Source: an uncultured beta proteobacterium
Lineage (GTDB): Bacteria; Pseudomonadota; Gammaproteobacteria; Burkholderiales; Burkholderiaceae_C
Direction: 5' to 3'
Length of the DNA stretch: 64,000 nt
Assembly (NCBI GenBank): GCA_903909815.1
Contig: CAIVXG010000217.1
Span: 62,001-126,000, forward strand
The translations under genes were made by a program, and so were the position numbers. The notes under the pieces are model-generated. The model did not search any database and was not told the DNA's origin. It was given only the letters and a program-made list of their open reading frames with translations. The first letter of the stretch is position 1; each line of letters begins with the position of its first letter. Positions 1 to 8,255 of the stretch are shown here, in pieces.

Positions 1-337
1 ACGATGGGCTTGGCGCAACGCGGTCGGTCATGCGTGGGCCGGCGGGAACGGCCTGGTGCGCGGCGGCCGACCGTGTAGCCAACGGGGGCCGTGCCCGTGT
101 TGGGGTTGCCGTTGACGGGAATGCGGGCATCGGCGCGGCTTCCTGTGCCTCGGTTGGAGCCTCGTCCTTGGCGTAGCTGCCGTCGCGGCGCTGCGGTGCA
201 CGGTCAGCACCTGTCTGCACCGAGTTCAGTGCCCACCGCTGCGGCACCGTGCCGGCAAGACCCGCTACCAGAGCTATGACCGCCCCGAGCAGCAGCCACC
301 GCCGCCGCAACTGAGACAAATCAGGTGCCAGGCTCAC
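1..337 (-). CDS. Partial ORF running off the window start; N-terminal membrane-anchored protein of unknown function, likely in the MSHA pilus locus
   Basis: Not in the ORF track (GTG start, open at window edge). Reading the minus strand from GTG at 337 gives VSLAPDLSQLRRRWLLLGAVIALVAGLAGTVPQRWALNSVQTG... with no stop to position 2; a positive-charged N-terminus followed by one TM segment; starts 3 nt after the mshL stop codon. Confidence 0.6.
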   Translation of the reverse strand, partial: MSLAPDLSQLRRRWLLLGAVIALVAGLAGTVPQRWALNSVQTGADRAPQRRDGSYAKDEAPTEAQEAAPMPAFPSTATPTRARPPLATRSAAAHQAVPAGPRMTDRVAPSPS

Positions 338-339
338 TT

Positions 340-2271
340 TCAGTCCCTTTGCAAAGTCTCGTCAGAGCGAAGGGGCTGTTGCCGTGCATCCAAATGCTGG
401 AGCGCCTGGGACAGGGATGAGCGGAAGTCGCGGAAATCACCCGCCAGGCTGGGGTCATATAGCACCGTGGGCCGCAGGAAGATGACCAGTTCGGACTTTT
501 GGCTGCTGTCGTTGCGAAACTGGAAAAGCTTGCTGAGCAGGGGCAGTCGGTTCAGTCCGGGGACATCGTCGGAGCCGTCGCTGCGCGTGTCCTGCATCAG
601 GCCGCCCAGCACGGCAATGTCTCCCGACTGCACCCGCAGCACGGACTCCATTTCGCGCGTTTGCACCTCGGGAATGCGGTTCACGATGTTGTACTGCGAG
701 AGCGCCGGGTTCGGGTCCGTCGCGTAGCCTGTGATGCGACTGATGGTGGGGCGCAGCGTCAGTGTCACCTCGTTCGATTCACTCACCTGTGGCACCACCG
801 TCATCAAGAAGCCGATGGGGACGGTATTGATGGTCGTGCTGTAGGTCGCGGTTGCGGTCAGAACGCCATTGGAGTAGGTTGCCGGCGTTACGTTCAGCGT
901 GAAATACACCTTGTTATCGACCACCTTGAGCACGCTGCTCTGGTTGTTGAGCACTGAGATTTTCGGACTCGACAAGACCCGTAGCGTGCCAAAGGATTCC
1001 ATCAGGCTGAGCATGGCGCTGAGGTCGGTGTTGCCGCCAAAGAGACCCGTCTGTTTCAGCGTCAGGTTGGCCAGTGAACTGACCAGACCTCCGGTCTGCA
1101 GTCCGGTAGCGGGCCCGGCGGGGTTGAGATCGACGCGTGAGCCCGCGCTCTTGCCCGCGGTTTGCAGCAGCGACCAGTTGATACCTTGCTGGTAGCGGCT
1201 GGACAGGTCGACCTCGACGATGGTGGCTTCGATAAGCACCTGACGCCGCGCCGAGTTCAGCACGCGGTCCAGGAATTCACGCACTTTTTCGTGCTGGTTC
1301 TGGGAGGCACGAACGCTGATGTTGCCCGTCTCCGGGCTGGACACGACGTAGGCCGCCTCGCGAAATGTGTTGCGCCTGACGCTGGTCGATCCGGCAGATG
1401 CCAAAACCACCGGATTGGGGCTCGCCGCAAGAATGGCAGACGCGCTGCCAGGTTTGCGCGCCGGGACGCGGCGTCCTGCAACCGTGGTCGTGGTCGAATT
1501 CGCTGGCGCAGTGCCCGTCCCGGTGGTGGACTGGGTGCCGGTTTGCTCGGTGATGGTCTCGCTGGTTCCGTCGGGAAGGACCTTATCGGTCTCCCGCAAC
1601 AAGTCTTTCAGATTGGCCAGCAGCGTGTCCCAAAAGCGGTTGTTGGACAGGTTTTCGATGGATGAAGTGGACCCGTTGTTGGCGCTGACTCCCGGCCCGG
1701 AACCCGGTGCGCCACCGGTGCTGGCCACATCGGTCGACGTGCTGATCGTGGTCTTGGCATCGCGCCGGATATTCGGATAGTCAACACGGTAGTGCATCAG
1801 ATACGGCGTGTCGGGCAGGATGGACAGGCTGGTGCCCCTGATCTCATAGCGCAGATCGACCTGGCGCGCGACCCGGTCCAGAATTTCGGCCAACGTCTGG
1901 TCGCGCACGTTCATGGTCACGGTGCCCGCGATGCCGGGGTGAATGTCGACGTTCAGCTTGGCGTCGCGCGCCAGTGCGAACAGCAGTTCCTGCACGTCGA
2001 CGTTCTGCATTACGACGCTGTAAAGCTCCTGCCGAACGCTGGGCTTTGGCGCTGCAGGCAGAGGCGGCGCGTCGGAAAATGCCGGGGCAGCTCCCATGAC
2101 CGAAGGCGCGGGCGCCAGGTGGGCTCCGCCCAGCGGCAGCGGTGCACTGGAGCACCCCGCCAGCGGCGCCAAGCCCCAGGCCAGGGTGAAAGATGCCAGG
2201 GCAAGGACGGAAAGGTGCGCGCGGGACGAATTCAAGATCGCTGCTCCTGTTGGGTAAGTCACAAGGCTCAT
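340..2271 (-). CDS. mshL: MSHA-type pilus secretin, lipoprotein (MshL-like)
   Basis: C-terminal secretin signature (VPGLNRLPLLSKLFQFRNDSSQKSELVIFLRPTVL), N-terminal STN-like region, YLMHYRVDYPNIRR; start at internal Met gives signal peptide with lipobox LAGC. ORF extends to 2343. Confidence 0.85.
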   Translation of the reverse strand: MSLVTYPTGAAILNSSRAHLSVLALASFTLAWGLAPLAGCSSAPLPLGGAHLAPAPSVMGAAPAFSDAPPLPAAPKPSVRQELYSVVMQNVDVQELLFALARDAKLNVDIHPGIAGTVTMNVRDQTLAEILDRVARQVDLRYEIRGTSLSILPDTPYLMHYRVDYPNIRRDAKTTISTSTDVASTGGAPGSGPGVSANNGSTSSIENLSNNRFWDTLLANLKDLLRETDKVLPDGTSETITEQTGTQSTTGTGTAPANSTTTTVAGRRVPARKPGSASAILAASPNPVVLASAGSTSVRRNTFREAAYVVSSPETGNISVRASQNQHEKVREFLDRVLNSARRQVLIEATIVEVDLSSRYQQGINWSLLQTAGKSAGSRVDLNPAGPATGLQTGGLVSSLANLTLKQTGLFGGNTDLSAMLSLMESFGTLRVLSSPKISVLNNQSSVLKVVDNKVYFTLNVTPATYSNGVLTATATYSTTINTVPIGFLMTVVPQVSESNEVTLTLRPTISRITGYATDPNPALSQYNIVNRIPEVQTREMESVLRVQSGDIAVLGGLMQDTRSDGSDDVPGLNRLPLLSKLFQFRNDSSQKSELVIFLRPTVLYDPSLAGDFRDFRSSLSQALQHLDARQQPLRSDETLQRD

Positions 2272-2496
2272 ATGGCGGGAGGGCCGGGCCCGCTCCGTGA
2301 TCGGGCTGTAAATGGTATTACTTTTTGCGTCACATGTAATCAAAAAGATAAATTAATGGGTTTGGGCCGTGACTGGAGAGGTCATGGCCGCGCGAAAAAT
2401 CAATGGGTCAGGCCGAATACAATGCCGGATTGAACATCCGGTTGCAGCCCTTGCGTCGCAGGGGTCATGTGACCGGTTCTTTTTGTGGAGTTACCC

Positions 2497-2832
2497 GTGT
2501 TGATTTCTTCTGCCTTTGCCCAAACCGCCCCCGCCGCCGCCGCTGCGGGCAACGACATGCAATCCACGCTCATGGGCATGCTGCCACTGGTGCTGATGTT
2601 TGTGGTGCTTTACTTTGTGATGATCCGGCCCCAGATGAAGAAGCAAAAGGAGCATCGGACCATGATTGAAGCGCTGACCAAGGGGGACGAGATCGTGACC
2701 TCCGGCGGTTTGATCGGCAAGGTCACGAAGATCGGCGACGGCTACTTGAGCCTGGAACTGGCCGCTGGCGTGGAAGTGCAGATGCAGCGCTCGGCCGTAG
2801 TGCAGGTCTTGCCCAAGGGCACAATCAAATAA
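2497..2832 (+). CDS. yajC: Preprotein translocase subunit YajC
   Basis: Single TM with MIRPQMKKQKEHRTMIEALTKGDEIVTSGGLIGKV; precedes secD. GTG at 2497 preceded by GGAG; ORF track start is 2485. Confidence 0.93.
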   Translation: MLISSAFAQTAPAAAAAGNDMQSTLMGMLPLVLMFVVLYFVMIRPQMKKQKEHRTMIEALTKGDEIVTSGGLIGKVTKIGDGYLSLELAAGVEVQMQRSAVVQVLPKGTIK

Positions 2833-2840
2833 GACCGCCC

Positions 2841-4724
2841 ATGAATCGCTACCCGGTTTGGAAGTACGCGATCATCGTCATCGCGCTGTTGGTGGGGGCT
2901 TTGTACACCCTGCCGAATTTTTTTGGTTCAGACTTTGCAGTGCAGGTGTCTTCGGTCAAGACCAGCGTCAAGATCGATGGCAACACCCTGGCGCAGGTGC
3001 AGGCGGCGCTCAAGGCAGCCCAGCTCAGCGTGGATCGGGTTGCGCTGGAAGGCAGCTCGGTCAAGGCCCGCTTTGGCTCCACCGAGAGTCAACTCAAGGC
3101 CAAGGACGCGATCCAGCAGGCGCTGGTGCCGGATGCCGCCAACCCGGGCTATGTGGTGGCGTTGAACCTGCTGTCACGCTCCCCCGCCTGGCTCACCAAA
3201 CTGCGCGCTATGCCAATGTATCTGGGGCTGGACTTGCGCGGTGGTGTGCACTTTATGCTTCAGGTCGACATGCCGGCGGCGCTGACCAAGAAGGTCGAGT
3301 CGCTTTCTGGCGACCTGCGCTCAACGCTGCGCGAGAAAAACGTGCGTCATAGCGGCATCAACCGCAATGGACAAGCCATCGAGATGCATTTTCGCGATGC
3401 CGCGAGCGCCGATGCTGCCAAGTTGGTGGTGCAGGACCAATTCACGGATTTGCAACTGGCTTCGGCGCAGGATGGCGCCGACATCACGCTCGCCGCCACT
3501 GTCAAGCCCGAGGCGGTGCGGCGCCTGCAGGATCAGGCACTCAAGCAAAACATCACGACCTTGCACAACCGCATCAACGAACTGGGCGTGAACGAGCCCA
3601 TCATCCAGCAGCAGGGCCTGGACCGGATCGTGGTGCAGTTGCCGGGGGTGCAGGATACCGCCAAGGCCAAAGAGTTGCTGGGGCGCAACGTGACGCTGGA
3701 AGTGCGCATGGTGGATGAATCCACCGAGGCCGCTGCGGGCTTGACCGGCGTGGGCTCCGTGCCGTTTGGCAGCGAGCGTTTCCTGGAGCGCGATGGCCGC
3801 CCCGTCATTGTGAAGAAGCAGGTGATCTTCGCCGGCGACAACCTGACCGACGCCCAGCCGGGCTTTGATTCGCAAAACCAGCAGCCCAAGGTGGATCTGA
3901 CAGTGGACGCCAAGAGCGGACGCGTCATGCGCGACGTGAGCCGCGAAAACCTGAACAAACGCATGGCTATCGTGCTGTTCGAAAAAGGCAAGGGCGAAGT
4001 GCTGACGGCGCCGTACATTCGGGCCGAGTTGGGCAACCGCTTTCAGATCTCCGGCTCGATGAGCGTGGCCGAAGCCAGTGACCTGGCGCTGTTGCTTCGT
4101 GCGGGTTCGCTGGCGGCGCCCATGACTACCATAGAAGAGCGCACCATTGGACCAAGTTTGGGCAAGGAAAATATCGACAAGGGTTTTAACAGCGTGACCT
4201 GGGGCTTCGTTGCCGTCGCGGTATTCATGTGCATCTACTACATGCTTTTCGGCGTGTTCTCCAGCATTGCGCTGGCGGTGAACCTGTTGCTGCTGGTGGC
4301 GGTGCTGTCGATGTTGCAGGCCACCTTGACGCTGCCGGGAATGGCGGCGATGGCACTGGTGCTGGGCATGGCCATCGACGCCAACGTGCTGATCAACGAA
4401 CGGGTGCGCGAGGAACTGCGCGGCGGCGCATCGGCGCAGGCAGCAATCCACGCCGGCTACGACCGCGCCTGGGCCACCATCCTGGACTCCAACGTCACCA
4501 CTCTGATCGCCGGCGTGGCCCTGCTGGCCTTCGGCTCGGGACCGGTGCGGGGCTTTGCTGTGGTGCACGTGCTGGGGATTCTGACCAGCATGTTCTCGGG
4601 CGTGTTCTTCTCGCGTGGCATCGTCAATCTCTGGTACGGACGGCAGAAAAAGCTCAAGACGGTGTCGATTGGCACCGTTTGGCAGCCGCCCACCGGCAAT
4701 GCCGTGGTAGACAGAGCGGGCTGA
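2841..4724 (+). CDS. secD: Protein translocase subunit SecD
   Basis: LGLDLRGGVHFMLQVD motif, C-terminal RND-like TM domain, followed by secF. Confidence 0.97.
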   Translation: MNRYPVWKYAIIVIALLVGALYTLPNFFGSDFAVQVSSVKTSVKIDGNTLAQVQAALKAAQLSVDRVALEGSSVKARFGSTESQLKAKDAIQQALVPDAANPGYVVALNLLSRSPAWLTKLRAMPMYLGLDLRGGVHFMLQVDMPAALTKKVESLSGDLRSTLREKNVRHSGINRNGQAIEMHFRDAASADAAKLVVQDQFTDLQLASAQDGADITLAATVKPEAVRRLQDQALKQNITTLHNRINELGVNEPIIQQQGLDRIVVQLPGVQDTAKAKELLGRNVTLEVRMVDESTEAAAGLTGVGSVPFGSERFLERDGRPVIVKKQVIFAGDNLTDAQPGFDSQNQQPKVDLTVDAKSGRVMRDVSRENLNKRMAIVLFEKGKGEVLTAPYIRAELGNRFQISGSMSVAEASDLALLLRAGSLAAPMTTIEERTIGPSLGKENIDKGFNSVTWGFVAVAVFMCIYYMLFGVFSSIALAVNLLLLVAVLSMLQATLTLPGMAAMALVLGMAIDANVLINERVREELRGGASAQAAIHAGYDRAWATILDSNVTTLIAGVALLAFGSGPVRGFAVVHVLGILTSMFSGVFFSRGIVNLWYGRQKKLKTVSIGTVWQPPTGNAVVDRAG

Positions 4725-4776
4725 CCCAGGCAAACTTGTCAAAACGACAGTATAAAAAGTAACCTCAAAGAAGCTG

Positions 4777-5742
4777 ATGGAATTTTTCAAGATACACAAA
4801 GACATTCCGTTCATGCGCCATGCGTTGATCTTCAATGCGGCGTCGTTGCTGACTTTTGTGCTGGCGGTGTTCTTCCTGTTCAGCCGTGGACTCAATCTGT
4901 CGGTGGAGTTCAGAGGCGGCACCCTGATGCAGGTCAGCTATGCCCAGGCCGCTGACGTGAACCAGGTGCGGGCTGTGGTGGGCTCGCTGGGCTACAACGA
5001 TGTGCAGGTGCAGACCTTCGGCTCGGCGCGCGACGTGCAGATTCGTCTGCCGGTAGAAAAGGGCGCAACGCCGGCCCAGCAGGCCCTCCAAGGCGACAAG
5101 GTGATGGTCGCACTCAAGCGCGCCGACGTCAGTGCGGAGCTGCGAAGCAATGAATACGTGGGTCCGCAGGTGGGCGATGAATTGGCAACCGACGGCCTCA
5201 AGGCACTGGCCTTTGTGGTGGCGGGCATCATGCTCTATCTGGCGATGCGCTTTGAGTGGAAGTTTGCCGTGGCGGCAATCATCGCCAACTTGCACGACGT
5301 GATCATCATTCTCGGGTTTTTCGCCTTCTTTCAATGGGATTTTTCGCTCGCCGTGTTGGCGGCGGTACTGGCGGTGCTGGGCTATTCCGTGAATGAATCG
5401 GTGGTTATTTTTGACCGGATTCGGGAAAATTTCCGTCGTTATCGCAAGATGAACACGGTGCAGATCATCGACAGCGCCATCACGTCCACCATCAGCCGCA
5501 CCATCATCACGCACGGCTGCACCCAGATGATGGTGCTGTCGATGCTGCTGTTCGGCGGCGAGACCCTGCACTACTTTGCGCTGGCATTGACGATCGGCAT
5601 TCTGTTTGGCATCTATTCGTCGGTGTTCGTGGCGGCCGCCATCGCCATGTGGCTGGGAATCCAACGCGAAGATCTGATCAAGGGCGGGCCCACCAAGACG
5701 AGCGAAGACCCGAACGATCCCAATGCCGGGGCCACGGTCTGA
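4777..5742 (+). CDS. secF: Protein translocase subunit SecF
   Basis: FRGGTLMQV, GYSVNESVVIFDRIREN, TSTISRTIITHG motifs; downstream of secD. Confidence 0.97.
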   Translation: MEFFKIHKDIPFMRHALIFNAASLLTFVLAVFFLFSRGLNLSVEFRGGTLMQVSYAQAADVNQVRAVVGSLGYNDVQVQTFGSARDVQIRLPVEKGATPAQQALQGDKVMVALKRADVSAELRSNEYVGPQVGDELATDGLKALAFVVAGIMLYLAMRFEWKFAVAAIIANLHDVIIILGFFAFFQWDFSLAVLAAVLAVLGYSVNESVVIFDRIRENFRRYRKMNTVQIIDSAITSTISRTIITHGCTQMMVLSMLLFGGETLHYFALALTIGILFGIYSSVFVAAAIAMWLGIQREDLIKGGPTKTSEDPNDPNAGATV

Positions 5743-5756
5743 TGGAAACATGACGT

Positions 5757-8219
5757 ATGGCGGACACACAGGCTGAAAGAATCGCTGTACAGCTGGGTCG
5801 CGAGACTCGCGAGCGTTTTTTGCTGCAAATGTGCCGAGCCATGGAAGGTCTGACTGGCACCATCCAAAGCGCCCTCACGACCATGATGGGCCAGGTAGGG
5901 ACCTCGGCCGAAATGCAGTTGCGACGCGATGCCTGGACTCAATTTCAGTTGGAGGGCGAGCACTGGCGCGCTGCGACCATCAAGGCGTGGCAACAGTATC
6001 TGGCAAAACCCGCAACCGGGCTGCAATCGATGCAGGCGGCTCGGATCAAGCTCGAACTGCAGAATCAGGAAGTCGTGGAGACCCAGATCGTGGTGTCGCG
6101 CTTCGTGGAATTGGTGTTGGAGGCGGCGGCGCAGGACTTCAATCTGTTGCGCATGCGCATGAAGGAACTCGAAGGCATCGTGGACTTGGGTAGTCGCGAT
6201 GTGCTGCGCCCCGAGATCCTGGTGTCGATGATGCTGGAGCAGTGGACGGCGGTGGGCATGCCCGAGGGGAGCTGGCTGATCGTGCAAATCGCTGCCGGAC
6301 CGACTTTTCAGGAGGCGCTCGTCAAGGCCTGCCAGGCGGCCAATGAATTCCTGGTTCAGCGCGGCGTCCTTCCCAAAGGCTTTCATCAGGTGCGTCTGAC
6401 CGGGCGTTCGGTGGTCGGGATGGCACCTGGGGGCGCGCCTATGGCTCAGGGTCCTAGGGCCAGGGATGGCCGTGACGTGAGCGGCTTTGCTCCGGGTCAG
6501 GGTTACGTCGGCGGCGGCGGCGGTGGCGGTTACGTCGGTGGTGGTGGCGGTTACGTCGGCGGTGGTGGCGGTTACGTCGGCGGTGGTGGCGGTGGGATGG
6601 TCACGGGAGCGGCAGGCTACGACGGTTCGGGCTATGGCATGGGGGGAGGACCGGTACGCGTGGCCCCGGGATGGGTGTCAGGCTCGAATCTGCAGCAATT
6701 GGTGCATGCGCCCCAGGGTCCTGAGTTGGACCTGGCATTGATACGGGCTCAAGGCGTCATCGGGCAGCTCAAGAGTCTGCTGCAATACCAGGTTGCGGGA
6801 TTCGATCCGGGCCACGTAAACCGGCCTTCCTCCGCCCTGGCACGCGCGATCGCCCCGCGGCCGGTCGCACCCCCCGAGCCCGACTGGGAACCCACCGAGT
6901 ACCAGGTGCCAACGGCGCCGATGGACATGACCGAGGTCGTGGGCGCGCTGCGAGAAAACACGTCAGAACTGAAAAAGAAAGCCGACACAGACAGCGAACG
7001 AGCGGTGATCGAAGTCGTGGCGCTGATGTTCCAGAGCATTCTGACTGAGGATCGGATTCCTTCGGCGATACGCATGTGGGTGGGGCGACTGCAGATGCCG
7101 GTGCTGCGGATCGCGCTGGAGGACCCGCAGTTCTTTGACAGCCTGGAACATCCGGCGCGCCTGCTGATTGATCGAATTGGCGCTTGCGTGATGGGATTTG
7201 ACGTGGCGGCGATCAACGGCAGTGAGCTTGAAACTGAAATCAAGCGCGTGGTGCAGGTGATCGAACAATTCCCTGATACCGGGCGCCAAGTGTTCCAGAA
7301 AGTCTACAACGAATTCCTGCTGTTCCTATCCAAGATGCTCACGGGTAAAGGCGTGGCACAACACGTGGTGAGCGTGGTGCAACAGGTGGAGCAGAAGGAG
7401 ACGCTGGCCGTCAAATACACCATCGAGCTGCGAAATATGCTCAAGGACATGCCGGTGCGTGAAGAGATTCGGCAATTCCTGTTCAAGGTATGGGCCGACG
7501 TGCTGGCCGTGGCCGCCATCAAGCACAGCCCGCAAGACGAGCAGATCCAGATCTACAAGCGTGCAGCGACCGATCTGGTCTGGTCGGCCAGCGCCAAGCC
7601 CAGTCGCAGCGCCCGCACCCGGGTCATCCAGAATCTGCCGATGTTGTTGCAAAGTCTGCGCCAAGGAATGAGCGCCTTGGGTTTGACCACCCCGGTGCAG
7701 GAAGCCCACATCAAGGTCATCAGCGACACCATGGCCGACGCCTTCATGTCCAAGACGGACGCCATTCCCTACGCCAAAATCGAAGCCATGACGCGACAGT
7801 TGGCGCGACTGGAGGATGTGGTCCCACCTGACGGGCTGGGCGATTTGCCGCTGGACGCCGAGAACATCGAGATGATGCTGGGGCTGGATTCGTCGGCCAT
7901 CGTCGTCGTGGCCGATGGCGGCGCGCAGCCAACGCCCGAGATGGTCAAGTGGGCCATGGCGCTGAGCGTAGGGACCTGGTTCAACCTGGACCACAACGGC
8001 AGCGTCAGTCGAGTGCAGTTTGCGTGGCGCAGCGACAAGCAAAAGCTGCATCTTTTTGCGTCGCCTAGTGGCTCGAATTACCTGATACAGGCGGGCCGAC
8101 TGGCGGCCTATCTCCAGGCTGGACTGCTGGTCCCGTTGGAGCAAGAAGCTTTGACGGTGCGGGCCACGCGCGATGCCTTGGCCAAACTGGAAGCCAATCC
8201 GGAGCGTTTGGTCCAATGA
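5757..8219 (+). CDS. DUF1631 family protein
   Basis: Long acidic/alpha-helical protein with segment LFLSKMLTGKGVAQHVVSVVQQVEQKETLAVKYTIELRNMLKDMPVREEIRQFLFKVWADVLA recalled as DUF1631-like; carries a Gly-rich repeat insert. Confidence 0.7.
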   Translation: MADTQAERIAVQLGRETRERFLLQMCRAMEGLTGTIQSALTTMMGQVGTSAEMQLRRDAWTQFQLEGEHWRAATIKAWQQYLAKPATGLQSMQAARIKLELQNQEVVETQIVVSRFVELVLEAAAQDFNLLRMRMKELEGIVDLGSRDVLRPEILVSMMLEQWTAVGMPEGSWLIVQIAAGPTFQEALVKACQAANEFLVQRGVLPKGFHQVRLTGRSVVGMAPGGAPMAQGPRARDGRDVSGFAPGQGYVGGGGGGGYVGGGGGYVGGGGGYVGGGGGGMVTGAAGYDGSGYGMGGGPVRVAPGWVSGSNLQQLVHAPQGPELDLALIRAQGVIGQLKSLLQYQVAGFDPGHVNRPSSALARAIAPRPVAPPEPDWEPTEYQVPTAPMDMTEVVGALRENTSELKKKADTDSERAVIEVVALMFQSILTEDRIPSAIRMWVGRLQMPVLRIALEDPQFFDSLEHPARLLIDRIGACVMGFDVAAINGSELETEIKRVVQVIEQFPDTGRQVFQKVYNEFLLFLSKMLTGKGVAQHVVSVVQQVEQKETLAVKYTIELRNMLKDMPVREEIRQFLFKVWADVLAVAAIKHSPQDEQIQIYKRAATDLVWSASAKPSRSARTRVIQNLPMLLQSLRQGMSALGLTTPVQEAHIKVISDTMADAFMSKTDAIPYAKIEAMTRQLARLEDVVPPDGLGDLPLDAENIEMMLGLDSSAIVVVADGGAQPTPEMVKWAMALSVGTWFNLDHNGSVSRVQFAWRSDKQKLHLFASPSGSNYLIQAGRLAAYLQAGLLVPLEQEALTVRATRDALAKLEANPERLVQ
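6501..6596 (+). repeat. In-frame tandem repeat (21-nt unit GGTTACGTCGGCGGTGGTGGC, about 4 copies) encoding GYVGGGG
   Basis: Units at 6501-6527 (27 nt variant), 6528-6548, 6549-6569, 6570-6590 plus GGTGGG; read directly. Confidence 0.95.
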
Positions 8220-8255
8220 ACCTTTGGCCTTGCTGGCGCAAGCCAACTGCGGCAG

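Noticed and set aside
3321-4922. 533-aa minus-strand ORF
   Set aside because: Antisense to secD/secF; His/Gln/Arg-rich shadow.
6501-6596. Possible CRISPR-like direct repeats
   Set aside because: No spacers; contiguous in-frame codon repeat in a coding gene.
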